A stretch of DNA of 64,000 bases from positions 140,460,747-140,524,746 of the forward strand of contig NC_057807.1 in assembly GCF_018294505.1 (NCBI RefSeq). The letters run 5' to 3'. Each line of letters starts with the position of its first letter. The first letter of the stretch is position 1. The stretch is from Triticum aestivum (lineage: Eukaryota; Streptophyta; Magnoliopsida; Poales; Poaceae). This document shows positions 21,822 to 34,770 of this stretch, in pieces. The notes under the pieces are model-generated. The model was not told the DNA's origin. It saw only the letters and a program-made list of their open reading frames with translations, and did not search any database. The position numbers and the translations under genes were made by a program.

Positions 21822-23540
21822 ATGCCGCCGAAGACATCCACTTCATGTAACTGGGTTCCCTCCATTGTCACTGAGGACACACTTAAGGACTTTGTGAAAA
21901 CCGGCTATTTACCAGAAAAGACTGACATGCATTATCGCGCCACTGATCCAGAAGAAGAAAAACCTCAGCCGAAGATTGATGAAGTCATTGTCTTTACTGA
22001 CCACATGAAACAGGGCCTCTCACCGCCCGATTCAAAAAATTTCTGAGATGTTCTGCACTTCTTTGAGCTCCATCCTCAAGACATCGGACCCAATTCCGTG
22101 TCAAACATCTGCAATTTTCAAGTTCTTTGCAAAGTATACCTTCAAGAGGAGCCCAATGTTGAATTGTTTAGGGAATATTTTTATCTAAACCGCCAAAACG
22201 AGTTTTCAAACGGGCCCAGCTTGGAACTTGGCGGAATCTCAATTTAACAAAGAAGAGATGCTATCTTCCCCTATGCTCGCTTGCCGAGTCACCCCAAAAA
22301 TTGGAACCAGACATGGTTTTATTGCAAAGATACCTCTTCGGCTGACGAGAATCCACTACCGGGTTACCGTGCCCAGCGTCTTGACTCAAAACATCATCTT
22401 CTTGATAAGCTTACCGCTGTTGAAAGTAAAAGGCTTGCCCCCACCATTGCAAAGGTCAAGGCTGTGCTGGGAAACGGTTAACTGACATTGACTTGGTTCG
22501 ATGCTGGGTTGCATGGCGGATCATACCCTTGAGTCGCTGAACCAGCTTAATGTGTACTTACATGGGTGGTAAGAAAGATCCACTACGCCACAGCTACGTG
22601 CGCTTGACTGATGCTGCCATTAATGAAATGACGAAGAGCCTTCTGAATGAAGATTAGAAAGACTATAGCAAAGTGGGTCTAAACCCTTTCTGCACGCTTA
22701 ACCCGCCACCAGATGTGAGTCTTTAAATTACTTACTTTTACCTTCATCCTTCAAATACTCTGTTAACTCAACTTTGATGACTTTCACAGGCTTACTCTGA
22801 TTTTTGGAAGAAGAAATACGACCATGAAGCTGCCAAAAAGGCCAGGGCTGCCAAGAAAACCGCCAAGAGAACTAAGAAGAAATCAAGTACTTCTGAGCCT
22901 TTGAACTGAATGACAACTCTGAGTCGGAGGTAGCTCTTTATTCCCTTGGCTCCTTTTTCAATCACCTTATTGACATTCATTATCATCAGGATGACACGGG
23001 GGCCAGTCAAGCGATCGAGTAAGAGGTAACTATCATTTCCTCCGATTCCGAGCCAAGAGAGAAAATTCGAAGAGTAACCCGGAAAGTAAGCTTTTCACAC
23101 CCCTTAGCTCATCTGGATCCTCACTTTCTTTTGAAGCAACAACAGCACAAGAGCTGGCGACAGACTCGGACTAGCGGAGGTGAAGAATTATCTTCCGGCT
23201 TACCGAACACTCCAAGGAAATGTCGAAACGAGGTCATCCCAAATTTAAACTCTTTTTATCCTTTGGCGGGTCTTATTCGCCAGCCACTAGATTATTCCAA
23301 TTCAAATTATCAGGAGACTTCTCGCTCCTCCTTCGGTGACTCATTACAATCCTAGCTGCCGGCTTTCAAAACTGCTCCTTGTGTGGCATTGATTGGTCAT
23401 CACCAAACTTCCAGGCAGGAGAGGAGGACGAAGAAGCGGAGAAGGATGATCCAGAAGCTTCAAGACGCTAGGGCCAAGAAGATTGATTTGCTGGGCGGTT
23501 CATATATTTGATCTTCTGAAAACACTTAATTATTTGGCTC
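21822..23540 (+). pseudogene. Antisense gene of the Gypsy element (putative gypsy-type transposon family)
   Basis: The frame starts MPPKTSTSCNWVPSIVTED and runs through 'VIVFTDHMKQGLSPP', a TGA at 22044, then 'VLHFFELHPQDIGPNSVSNI', 'FQVLCKVYLQEEPNVELF' and, in a shifted frame from about 22230, 'NWNQTWFYCKDTSSADENPL'. This is the order of the plant family 'putative gypsy type transposon' (Pfam PF04195), a protein of unknown function that Tat-type elements often carry antisense to gag-pol. A lysine- and alanine-rich helix follows at 22800-22910. Stops at 22044 and after 'LGGISI' (about 22245), plus frame changes, show it is broken. Its role in the element's life cycle is unknown. Confidence 0.6.
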
Positions 23541-24500
23541 CTTGAATCATGTAATAGGCTAGTGAAAACTTTGCTCTAACATGCCATCATGCATGTTTAT
23601 GTTTTGCCCAACGTTGTTTGAGCCGCCACTTGATAATTATCATTTTACACTTATCATGACGTTGATTTGTGCAGATGAAACTTAGAATTATCCTGCACAC
23701 AAGTAAATCACAAGAGCCCTGGCGGTTTACCGCAGGGCAGGTCATAATACCCATATAAAGCCACTGGTGACTAAAATAGTTTATGACCAGGGCCGTTTTA
23801 AACATAATCATGTATAATTATAAAAAAATATCATACCTTGTGATATTGAATCGTACTGCCAGCTTATGACACCCGTGCAGTAAGGGTGATAACCCTAAAC
23901 TTAGAAGCCAATACTTCCAAGTATTTAATATCATCATATACTGGCGACTTATCCTCCAAAGCCTGGCCGGGTTAACAAAAACCACATGTATGCTTCAAAT
24001 ATGAGCCATAAGAATTGAGGCTACAGGGCCTGAATCATTTGAAACCATATGTCAAGATGAACCCAAAAAATTGTTCAAAAACCAAGCAAAACGAAAAAAC
24101 GAGGCTTTCAGAAGGTTTTGGTGAATACACCTGGTGTTCCAAACCAACTCACAAGGGTAGTAACGCTATGTTCTCTTTGGTGAATACACCTAAGTTTGAA
24201 CTGGAAGCCCCAAGTGTCTGTGGCCTTGGGCCGATCAAGATGGATATTCACAGCTATGATTCAAATACGATCAGGAAGCCCCCAAGTGACCATAAGTTTT
24301 GGCATTGCGCCGATCAAGAGGGATATTCACAGCTATGATTCAAATACGATCGAGAAGCCCCCAAGTGACCATTGAAATTATGATGAAAAAAGACTCATTA
24401 TTCTTGGAGATGAAACGACAGAGGCCCTGCTTTATCAGGGATGCTGGCTTTATTATAATCATCATAATATATACATTGTCAAAATATGTACATCATAAGA
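23541..24500. other. Spacer between the antisense gene and pol
   Basis: Non-coding. A duplicated phrase of about 60 bp occurs at 24230-24300 and 24305-24370 (GATATTCACAGCTATGATTC ... CCCCCAAGTGACCAT). Confidence 0.45.
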
Positions 24501-24509
24501 GCCGGTGGC

Positions 24510-27500
24510 TCAAGTGTAGTAGGGCCGAAGATGAGCAATATTCCATGGTCGGCGGGTCTCCTCCTCCGACTGATGTGAGTCCTTGTGGTCTTGAAAATCG
24601 ATAAGGTAGTATGACCCATTGTTCAAATTCTTGCTGACCACAAAGGGTCCTTCCCAAGGTGGGGATAGCTTGTGCATATCAGTCTGATCCTGGATAAGCC
24701 GGAGCACCAAGTCACCTTCTTGAAAGGTTCTGGTTTTAACCCGATGGCTGTGATAACGGCATAAATCTTGTTGGTAAATCACCGAGCAAGCTACCGCAAG
24801 GTCACGCTCCTCATCTAACAGGTCAAGTGCATCCTGACGTGCTTTTTCATTATCAGCTTCAACATAAGCTGCCACGCGGGGCGAGTCGTGACGTATGTCA
24901 CTAGGGAGAACTGCCTCTGCTCCGTAAACCATGAAGAAAGGCGTGTAACCCGTAGATCAGTTGGGGGTAGTATTGATGCTCCATAGCGCCGAGGGTAACT
25001 CCTCCACCCAACAACCAGGCCTCCTCTGCAAAGGAACCATAAGCCGGGGCTTGATGCCTCTCAAAATTTCTTGATTGGCTCTTTCGGCTTGACCATTGGA
25101 TTGGAGGTGAGCTACTAATGACATATCAAGTCGAATATGCTCATGTTGACAAAACTCTTTCATGGCACCTTTGGACAACTTAGTGCCATTATCAGTTATA
25201 ATGCTGTGGGGAAGCCAAAGCGAAAGATGACCTTTTTGATGAATTGAACCGTCGTTGCCGCGTCACACACTGATCGGCTCTGCTTCGACCCACTTTGTGA
25301 ATTTATCAACCACCACAAAAAGGTGGGTCTTTTTATCCTTGGACCTTTTAAAAGGCCCAACCATATCAAGCCCCCAAACTGCAAACGGCCAAGTAACTAG
25401 AATCATCCTCAATTCTTGAGCCGCCACGTGAGCTCGCCGTGAAAATTTCTGACAACCATCACATTTACTGACCAAATCCTCTGCATCAGCATGAGCCGTC
25501 AGCCAATAAAATCCATGACGAGAAGATTTAGCCATAAGAGATTTAGAGCCGGCATGATGACCACAATCTCCTTCATGAATCTCATGAAGAATCTCACGGT
25601 CCTCTTCAGGAGAAACACAACGTTCAAACGCGCCAGTGACACTGCGATGGTGTAACTCTCCATTACAATTGTCATTGACTTAGACCGCCGGGTTATCTAC
25701 CTGGCCAAAGTTTCATCCTCAGATAATTCTCCCCGGGTCATATAAGCCAAATACAGAACCATCCAATCAGGAATAGCGTGAAGAGCCGCCACCAATAGTG
25801 CTTCCGGGTCAGGAATTGCTAGATCTTCCTCTGTAGGCAATTTGACAGAAGGATTATGGAGAATATCCAAGAAAGTGTTAGGTGGCACCGGCTTACGCTG
25901 GGATCCTAACCGGCTTAAGGTGTCAACCACCTCATTTTTCCTGCGATCAATGTGTTCCACTTGATAACCCTTGAAGTGTCCAGCAATAGCGTCAATTTCG
26001 CAGGGATAAGCCACCATGAGCGGATCCTTAGAATCCCATTTGCCTGAAACTTGCTGAGCCACCAAGTCTGAGTCGCCGAAACATCTTACCTGGCTTAAAT
26101 TCATCTCCTTAGCCATCCAAAGACCATGGAGCAAGGCTTCATACTCAGCTGCATTTTTAGTACAGGGAAACATCAACCTTAAAACATAACAAAACTTGTC
26201 ACCCCGAGGGGAAGCTAAGACCACTCCAGCCCCGAGCCCTCCAATTGCCTGGACCCATCAAAGTGAATAGTCCAATATGTGTTATCTGGCTTTTCTTCAG
26301 GCATCTGTAGCTCTGTCCAATCATTGATGAAATCCACAAGTGCTTGAGACTTGATGGCCGTGCGAGGCATATACTTCAAACCATGAGGTCCAAGCTCAAC
26401 GGCCCACTTGGCTACCCGACCTGTGGGTTCTCTGGTTTGAATAATATCCCCTAAGGGAGCAGAACTAACCATAGTGATGGGATGACCCAGAAAATATTGC
26501 TTAAGCTTCCGACTAGCCATGAACACCCCATAAACGAGCTTCTACTAGTGCAGATACCTCTGCTTGGACTCAATGAGTACTTCACTAATATAGTAAACCG
26601 GCCGTTGAACTGGATAGTACTTGCCTGCTTCCTTCCGTTCCACCACAACAGCTACACTGACAGCCCGGGCGTTAGCAGCCACATATAATAACAACGACTC
26701 CTTATCAATAGGAGCAGCAAGGACTGGCGGCTTAGCTAGCTGTTTCTTCAAAGCTTCAAATGTGTCATTAGCAGCATCACTCCAAACAAAGTTATCTATT
26801 TTCTTTGTCATCTGGTACAGTGGTATGGCCTTCTCACCCAACCGGCTTATGAACCGGCTTAAGGCAGCAATACGACCCGCCAGACATTGAACATCATTGA
26901 TACACGCCGGCTTTGCCAAAGATGTAATGGCCTTAATCTTCTCCGGGTTAGCTTCAATGCCTCTGTTAGAAACGAGAAAACCCAAAAGCTTGCTTGCTGG
27001 CACACCAAAAATGCACTTAGCCGGGTTAAGCATCATCTTGTAGACCCCGAGGTTGTTGAAGGTCTCCTTCAAATCATCTATCAAATTTCCTTCTCTCTGG
27101 ATTTCACCACAATATCATCCACATAAGCATGAACATTGCGCCCAATCTGACTGTGAAGGCCATTCTGCACACATCGCTGGTAAGTCACCTGGGCACTCTT
27201 AAGCCCAAAAGGCATAGACACATAGCAGAAGGATCCAAAGGGAGTGATAAAAGTTGTCTTCTACTGGTCCTTAACTGCCATCTTGATCCGATGATAACCA
27301 GAATAAGCATCCAAAAAACTCAAACGCTCACAACCTGTCGTAGCATCAATGATTTGATCAATACGAGGGAGAGCAAAAGGATCAGCTGGACAAGCCTGGT
27401 TTAAGTCCGTGTAGTCCACACACATACGCCAAGTGCCATTCTTCTTAAGCACCAACACTGGATTAGCCAACCACTCAGGATGAAAGACTTGAATAATGAA

Positions 27501-28391
27501 CCCAGCCGCCAAGAGCCGGGCCACTTCTTCACCAATGGCTTTAGGCCTCTCCTCATTGAAGCGACGAAGGAATTGCTTGACCGACTTAAACTTCGGATCA
27601 ATATTAAGAGTGTGCTCAGCAAGTTCCCTCGGTACACCCGGCATGTCAGAAGGTTTCCATGCAAAGATGTCCCGGTTCTCACGGATGAACTCGATGAGCG
27701 TGCTTTCCTATTTTGGATCCAGGTTAGCACTGATACTGAACTGCTTGGATGAATCGCCAGGAACAAAATCAACTAGCTTAGTGTCATCGGTCGACTTAAA
27801 CTTCAACACCGGATCATGCTCTATGGTTGGCTTTTTCAAAGATGTCATATCGGCCGGATCAACATTATCCTTATAGAACTTCAATTCCTTTGTTGCATAG
27901 ACAGATTTAACATAAGAAGTGTTACCTTCTTCACACTCCAGAGCTATTTTCCGACTTCCATGCACTGTGATGGTCCCCTTGTAACCCAGCATCTTGAGCT
28001 ATAGATAAAACTAACAAGGCTGTGCCATGAACTTGGCATAAGCCGGCCGCCCAAACAGAGTGTGGTACGGGCTTCTAATCTTGACCACTTCAAAAGTTAG
28101 TTTCTCGGCCCTGGAATCATGTTCATCCCCAAAGGCTACTTCGAGATCAATCCTGCCCACAGGATACACCGACTTACCAAGCACCACTCCATGAAAAACA
28201 GTATTGGACAGCTTAAGATTTTTATCAGTCAACCCCATACAACGGAAAGTGTTATAGTAAAGGATATTAATGCTGCTACCCCCATCCATGAGTACCTTAG
28301 TGAATTTGTATCCACCAACTTGAGGCGCCACCACCAAAGCCAAGTGACCCAGATTATCAACCCGGGGCGGGTGATCCTCTCGACTCCACAT
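24510..28391 (-). pseudogene. pol: Gypsy pol polyprotein: protease, RT, RNase H, second RNase H, integrase
   Basis: Read on the minus strand from 28391. The aspartic protease has the active-site phrase 'VLMDGGSSINILY'. Reverse transcriptase spans 27644-26900 with 'WRMCVDYTDLNQACPADPF', 'SFLDAYSGYH' and the catalytic 'AYVDDIVV' at 27128-27105. The RNase H segment runs to about 26230. A second RNase H at 26224-25697 keeps 'NAAEYEALLHGL', 'GDSDLVAQQV' and 'NEVVDTLSRLG'. Integrase follows with a His2Cys2 zinc site ('HEGDCGHH' ... 'CDGCQ'), 'WGLDMVGPF' of the DDE core, and a C-terminal 'GDLVLRL' domain near 24700. The normal product copies and inserts the element. Stops and frameshifts separate the blocks (near 28000, 27700, 27090, 26540, 25690, 25190 and 24940), so this copy is dead. 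Confidence 0.85.
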
Positions 28392-28714
28392 AATGGGTTG
28401 CTCGGACCATCACAAGTAATGGGGAATTGCCGACTCAACGGTGTTCACAACCCTTTTATGGAGTTTCTGGTCCCTCTTGCATAAACTTGTGGTGAAGACG
28501 TGATACTGCCCACTATTCAACTTCTTCAGATGACTTTGATATCCAGACTGCTGCTGCTGACCCCCTTGACCGGATTGTTGATTGTAATCCCCCTGATTAC
28601 CTTGATGGTTTTGGTGACCCTGGAAGCCAGAACTGGAGCCGCCACCACCGTAACCCAGGCCAAGAGAACCGCCGCAGCCAGAACCTAAGCCGCCGCCCAG
28701 CCCATGATGGTTCT

Positions 28715-31702
28715 AGAATAAATCAGAATTTTTGAAATCCCTCATAATTTGACAATCTTTCCAGAGGTGAATGGACGGCCTTTCCTTTGTGCCATGCTTC
28801 GGGCAGGGCTGATTCAGCAACTGCTCAAGATTGGGACCTGGTCCACCTATCCGAGGTGGTGGCCCCCCTTACGACACTGACCATTGTTCCGCGTATTGGT
28901 ATTAGCCACAAAATCTGAATTACCATCAGCCTTACGCTTACTGTTGCCCCCCTGACTCGCCGGGTTATGCTGCGAACCCTTGGTGTTGCCACTCTTCTTT
29001 CCCTTTCCCGGCTTTTCATAATCAGACTCGGGGTCCTTGGTACTATCAGAGTCGGCATATTTAACTAGAGCCGCCATCAGTTGCCCCATATCATTGCAAT
29101 CGCGCTTGAGCCGCCCTAGCTTCTGCTTGAGAGGCAAAAAACGGCAATCCTTCTCTAACATTAGAACTGCTGAGCCGACATTGGTGTTATCCAATGAGTG
29201 CAGGATAGGCTTGACCTAGCGCACCCAATGGGTCGTTGACTCGCCCTCTTCTTGGACACAAGCATCCAAATCCACAATCGACATGGGTTGTTTGCACGTG
29301 TCTTTAAAATTCTGGATAAACCGGCCTTTTAGCTCATCCCATGACCTGATGGAATTGGCGGGCAACCCTTTTAACCAACTACGGGCCGTCCCATCCAGCA
29401 TCATGGTGAAGTATTTTGCACACGCAACATCGCTGACCTCCAACAGCTCCATGGCCATCTCATAACTCTCAATCCACGCCTCTGGGGGTAAGGATGGCAA
29501 TGGGTCGGGTTTGGACCGGGTTGAACAATATATAATCCATATCCATATCTATGAAGATAGTCTTTGCCAACCATGAAAATATCCATGGGTGAAAAATTGT
29601 GTCCATGTCCAAACCCGTCGGATATCCATACCCACTGGATGTCCATTGGGTCCTCTCGAGACATATAAATAAGACATAATACAATGTTAACATAAGCTCT
29701 TCCAATCTTCACCTCGTGGCAGGCTAGACCTCACTTACGGTAAACATCAACTTATGGTAAATCAACGCCCACTAACAACCAAATATCATTAGGATTTTTT
29801 TCTAATAGATGAGAATGATGAGTCATTTAACAAGGAGATCAAAATAAGAGAAGGGGTGTTGGAGTATGTTATGGATGGGATTGAATGTCAAATATTAAAA
29901 GTTACGACGGGGATTGTGCAATTTCTTTTGCATGTTTTAGATAACAAAGTGTAAAATTGTAGCGGACATGTGACTGTGGGGTAGGGATAGCAAATTTTGC
30001 CCAATAAGTCATACTATCGGATCGGGTTTGGATATATCCACAGGTACAAGATTATATCCATGTCCTACCCACGAGCAATTGGGTCGGGTTTGGGTGCCGC
30101 CCATGGACACAAAAGCATATCCAAACCCTATCCATTCGGGTTGGGTATCCATGGGTATCCATGTCCATGGATAAAATTGCCATCCTTATCTGGGGGTAAG
30201 TCGGCCTTGTAATTAGGCACCTTATGAGGCCCTTTGAAATCCTCAGGCAGACGCTTATTCCATAAAGCCGGCAGTAGACACGGTATACCCGTGGTTCTAG
30301 AGGTTACACCTGCCTCCATCGAAGTCGTCAAATAAACCGGAAGATGTTGATGAGCCACCTGCTGAGCCGCCTGCTCAGCCTCTCGACGTGCCCTGTCCTG
30401 ATCGACCAAACCATGAGCCCCATCATGCGCCGGGTCATGCCCACGTGGCTGGTTATGGCGCTGGTCATTGCTTGAAATGTCCGGTGAGTCCATGTGTCTG
30501 CTATAACTTCGGCTTGGGCAAGGGGTCGAATGAATCCTCTCTCGACTGTAAGAATACGCCTCCTTCTGTACCAATGCTATTTGAAGAAGCTCCATAGCCC
30601 TCCGCATTTCAACCGCCGCTGGAGAATCGCCTTCCATTGGGAGAGCCGCCAATCGTGTCGCCGCGGCAATCATATTATCCAAAGGGTTGGAATAATGACC
30701 CGGTGGTGTTGGCACATGCAGAGGCGGAGTATTATTCAGACGAGGTGGCTCCGTTGTGCACGGTTGAGTCGGTGCTCCAGCCCTAGGCGCTCCGACCCGG
30801 TTTATCTCTGGTTGGTTACTGATCCCCACTCCAGGCATGCAAAAGAGGTTCCTCGCCTCGTAAACCAACGGCAGACGACTCCGGTGCCTCCTTCTCATGA
30901 TTTCATTTGAAGCGTTCTGATCCAACGTGAGCTGGAAGGAACTAGCCTGAATCTGCTGTTCCTGAGCATCCAAAACAGCCCACTCCGCCGTCATCCTAGC
31001 ATCCTCCACCGCCAGGTCTTCCTTGGCTAGCACTACCTTGTTATGCAGTTTTGCATTTTTTGCGTTATGCTGAGCTTGATTTGCCGGGCTAACCTGTGCT
31101 GTTAACAAGGCTGTCAGTTTATCCAGCAGATCTGTCAAAACGTGAGCCGACGGGCGCACAGGGCCTCCTGCCTCGGCTGCCATCATCGCTGCTGACCCGG
31201 AGATCATTGTTGATGCAGTCGAAGAATTCTACCCGGGCTGTGTACCGGCCATGAAGATTGCGACCCTGTTCGGCGGCTTATAGGGGTGCGGAATACTGTC
31301 GCCATCAGAATAGCCCCCAAGCCCGCTGTCTTGCAGTTGATACAATGAAGTAGTCTTGCCCGTGGACGACTCACTGTCAGAATAGATGGCCGTCTCACCG
31401 CCAGACATGGATCCTTCATCAAATTCCACCCCATGGATGAATCCCACGAAGGCATGTTTCACAGCAGGCTGAGTTCGGGCGAGCCGTGCACGCTGAGCCG
31501 TTTCGATGATGTTGGTGCAGATGTCCAGCTCAGGGCCCGGCTCGCCGATCTTGCCGATGAAGACGTGAATTCCGCCGAAGGGGACCCGGTACTCGTACTC
31601 AATTGAGCCGGCCTCGGGTCCCCAGCCTGCATCATCGATGTAGAGCTTGCCGAGATGACTCTTAGTCATCCGGCCCATAGCATATCCCTTGATCCCTTCG
31701 AA
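28715..31702 (-). pseudogene. gag: Gypsy gag, interrupted by hAT and CACTA insertions
   Basis: The frame begins outside this span at an ATG overlapping the primer-binding site (51781, minus), 'MGPAHGGFEFLKGSF', and was continuous with 'EGIKGYAMGRMTKSHLGKL' at 31699 before the CACTA landed. A 359-codon block (31207-30150) with a long helix ('KNAKLHNKVVLAKEDLAV') leads to 'VPNYKADLPP'. Removing the hAT element joins this to 'EAWIESYEMAMELLEVSDVA' and the retrotransposon gag core 'RSWDELKGRFIQNFKDT'. A zinc-knuckle-like 'CPKHGTKERPSIHLWKDC' lies at 28806-28753. Gag forms the particle that packages element RNA. Stops occur near 31225 and 29215. Confidence 0.7.
29489..30188. mobile_element. hAT-type non-autonomous element in gag
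   Basis: The 700 bp insert has 13 bp perfect terminal inverted repeats TAAGGATGGCAAT / ATTGCCATCCTTA and an exact 8 bp target duplication TCTGGGGG (29481-29488, 30189-30196), the mark of the hAT superfamily. It is non-coding, and both ends carry repeated 'GGATATCCAT' and 'CCATGGGTATCCATG' words. Removing it restores the gag frame. Confidence 0.9.
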
Positions 31703-31730
31703 CACTACAAAAAAAGACACATCCGTGACA
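31703..31730 (+). repeat. CACTA left terminal inverted repeat
   Basis: CACTACAAAAAAAGACACAT then CCGTGACA. It agrees with the inverse of 51709-51736 at all but a few positions. Confidence 0.9.
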
Positions 31731-32279
31731 TTTTGGGCCGAATGAATTTTTTTCCTGTCATACATATGACACTTCTATGACGATAATTGTGACAAAACAA
31801 GGTATCATCATAGATGTGGTGGGCTCCCACTTCTATGACAAAAAATCATGACAGAAAATGGGCTTTTCATCCTGGGCGGGCCGGAGACGCAGCTGCATGA
31901 CATTCTTTGGGCCGTCCATGATAGAAAAAACCATGGTAGAAGCGAGGGGGAGGAAAATTTCGGGGAGTTGCCGGTTATGGTGGGAGGTCGGGGGCCGAGC
32001 GATGCACGTTTCTCTCATACACATACGCGCATGTGTGCGAGGCATTGGCTCTAACTGAACCCGAGCGAGGCGTTGGGCTCTAACTGAACCCGAGCGATTG
32101 CACTGCAGGTTACGCGTTACTGAACCCGAGCGATCGATCGATGGCTGTTAACTGAACCCAATGGAGCGATTCCTTCGTTACTGCTGCTAACCGAAGCCGA
32201 TCGATTGGATGAACAGTGAGCGTTGCAGGGGGGGTTGGATGAATAGTGAGCGGTGGCGTTGCCTCTGGATGAACAGGAC

Positions 32280-32560
32280 CCCGTGGTGTGGAGGGCAGGA
32301 TGAACAGTAGACGATGGAGGGGTGGCCGTGGAGGGGTGGCCGTGGAGGGGTGGTTGAACAGGACCCCGTGGTGTAGAGGGCTGGATGAACAGTAGATGGT
32401 GGAGGGGTGCCCGTGGAGGGGTGGTTGAACAGTAGCCGGTGGAGTAGCGCGCGGTGGAGGCTGGATGAACAGGAGCCCATGGAGGCTGGAGGAGGTCGAC
32501 GGTAGCCCGTGGAGGCTGGAGGAGGTTGATGGTGGAGATGAATAGTATCCCGTGGAGTCC
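32280..32560. repeat. Minisatellite of 'GGATGAACAG...GTGGAGGGGTG' units
   Basis: Irregular tandem copies of words such as CCGTGGAGGGGTGGTTGAAC and GGCTGGATGAACAG in the left subterminal region of the CACTA. Serine/proline-rich frames read across it are by-products. Confidence 0.7.
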
Positions 32561-32567
32561 CGTTTTG

Positions 32568-32842
32568 CGGTACGCCACACCCCTCCCAATGAACAGGACC
32601 CCTGTTACGACCGTAGCGCTCCAACACAAGTCCGTTTCGTCCGTTTTGCAGTACACCACACCCCTCCCGATCAACAGGACCCCCGTTTCGACCGTAGGAG
32701 GCCCGTTTCCTCCGTTTTGCGGTACGCCACACCCCTCCCGATCAACAGGACCCCCGTTTCGACCATAGGAGGTCCGTTTCCTCCGTTTTGCGGTACGCCA
32801 CACCCCTCCCGATCAACAGGACCCCGTTCCGAACGTGGCCGG
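32568..32842. repeat. Four tandem copies of an about 71 bp unit
   Basis: Starts at about 32568, 32643, 32715 and 32786, each opening TTTTGCGGTACGCCACACCC and containing ATCAACAGGACCCC. Part of the CACTA subterminal region. Confidence 0.8.
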
Positions 32843-33274
32843 TCGAACACTAGGCCTCGTTTCCATCGCCTGTTCCGTCCAAGCCGGTTTTCTCCCACGC
32901 GTTCTGTTGCCTCCCGATGAACACGACGCATTCTGTTATGTCCCCATGAACACGACACATTCCGTTGCCTCCCCATGAACACGATGACGACTCTGTTTCT
33001 CCATTCTGACCCGGCCATGTACGTATGTGCGAGTAGGCGTTCGAGACCCCGCTCGTATGTACGTACATGGCCGTATTTTCTTTCTTGCACCCTGGCCGCT
33101 GTACGTACGTGTACATGCTACATGCGTGCCTCTACTACGACACATACACGCCTCTACTACGACACGTGCGCGCCTCCACATCGACCCTTATATATGTACG
33201 TACATGTTCGCGACCAGAATGGCAACGCTATGTACGCTTCGACCAGGTAGGTCCCGACTGTCAGGCAGTTCCTT

Positions 33275-33540
33275 GCGTGCGAAAATGTAGCTGGTGGGTC
33301 CCAGCAGTCAGAGGGGCGAATCGTTTTTTTTGCCCGGACGCACTTCCTTTGCGTGCGAAGATGTAGCTGGTGGGTCCCAGCAGTCAGGGGGTGAATTGTT
33401 TTTTTTCCGGACGCACTTCCTTGCGTGCGAAGATGTAGCTGGTGGGTCCCAGCAGTCAGGGGGGCGAATTGTTTTTTGCCTGGACGCACTTCCTTGCATG
33501 CGAAGATGTAGCTGGTGGGTCCCAGCAGTCAGGGGGAAAC
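33275..33540. repeat. Four tandem copies of an about 70 bp unit
   Basis: Each unit holds CTTCCTTGCGTGCGAAGATG, TAGCTGGTGGGTCCCAGCAG and TCAGGGGG followed by a T-run. Degenerate copies continue at 33640 and 34210. Confidence 0.8.
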
Positions 33541-34770
33541 TTATTTTCGCGAAATACGGTGGCCCGTCCGGTCGGTCCCCGCTATCAGGTGGGGGAATCA
33601 TTATTTTCCGCGTAATAAGGAGGCACTTCCTTGGTGCGGCCGTGGACCCGGCTGTCAGCCTCTCCACGTACAGTCCACGTCCAATGGAAGTCGTTCCTTG
33701 ACCATGTTGACCATGCCGCGCCGAGAGCACCACAGCGGTGGACGACGACGAGGCCTAGGAAGGGGACGACTCGGAGCCGGGGAAGATGCAGCAGTGGATG
33801 CCCACGCGAAGAGGAGTACGAGGGTTCACTGGTTCGACTGTGGTGTGAGGCTGCTGTCGCCGTAGAATAATAGGGGGTGTGGGTGAGTAGAGGGATGGCC
33901 TGGTTAGCAGTGGAAATAGCAGGGGCAGTGAGGCCTCCGCGGCATCACAGCCGGCCACGGGAGGCAGGAGCACGTGGCACGACCGGCTCTGGTTTGGGCG
34001 GTTGGAGCAAGAAGACCAGAGGTTGAAGAAGCACTACAACCGTTGGATGAACATCGTACGGTAATATGAGCTAGAATCGTTCATATTGACTAAGTTGATA
34101 AAGCCCTCCGTCCCCGTCAACTTGGTAGGCCCACAAGTCAGCCTCCCAGTATGCTGGGTTCTAGCTGGCAGGGGAAGTATTCGTTTTTTTGTGCGTAATA
34201 AGGAGGCACTTCCTTGCGTGCGAAGATAGCTGGTGGGTCTGACAAGTCAGCGGGGGGCATGTTTTTTTCGCGAAATACAGAGGCCCTTTCGGTGGGTCCC
34301 AGATGTCAGGCGGAGGAATCATTATTTTGCGCGTAATAAGGAGGCATTTCCTTGTGTGCTGCCATGGACCCAGCTGTCAGCATCTCCACGCACAGTCTAC
34401 TTCCGATGGTGTCGTTTGTTGACCACGTTGACCACGCCGCGCCGAGCGCATCCAAGGTGGTGGACGACAGCGAGGCCCCAGACAGCAACGAGCCGGAGAT
34501 GGGAAGACGCGGGAGTAGAGTCGGAGACGGAGAGGTGTACGAGGGTTAACTGGTTCTAGTGCGGTGTGGTTCGGCAGTCGGTGGAGAAGAACAAGAGGTG
34601 TGGAGGGATGGATGGATGGCCTGGCCAACGGTGAAGTAGTGCTTCATAGTGAAGCGTGCTAAGCAGAGCTGCTAGCAGCAGGAGGCGGGAGGTGGTCCCG
34701 GTGGTGCTGGAGGAAGAAGACGAGAGATTGAAGATGGATGCCGGTCGTTGGATGTAAATCCAACGGCTAA
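33540..34770. repeat. Diverged tandem duplication of about 650 bp
   Basis: 33540-34080 and 34250-34770 share the same order of phrases: TCGCGAAATAC, GGGGAATCATTATTTT, CGTAATAAGGAGGCA, TGTCAGC.TCTCCACG, TTGACCA.GTTGACCA.GCCG, CGAGGGTT.ACTGGTTC and GATGGCCTGG. Frames reading through them are not conserved between copies. Confidence 0.7.

Noticed and set aside
29401..29712. 103-codon minus frame across the hAT left end
   Set aside because: It is a read-through from gag into the transposon, not a native gene.
24510..31702. A functional gag-pol
   Set aside because: Multiple stops and frameshifts, two insertions in gag and an altered 5' LTR promoter rule out autonomous activity of this copy.
32110..33090. 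Serine/proline-rich and threonine-rich frames of up to 228 codons in the left CACTA end
   Set aside because: They read through the minisatellites and have no counterpart in the duplicated segment at 34.2 kb.
33515..34628. Possible genes in the 650 bp tandem duplication
   Set aside because: Frames are not conserved between the two copies.
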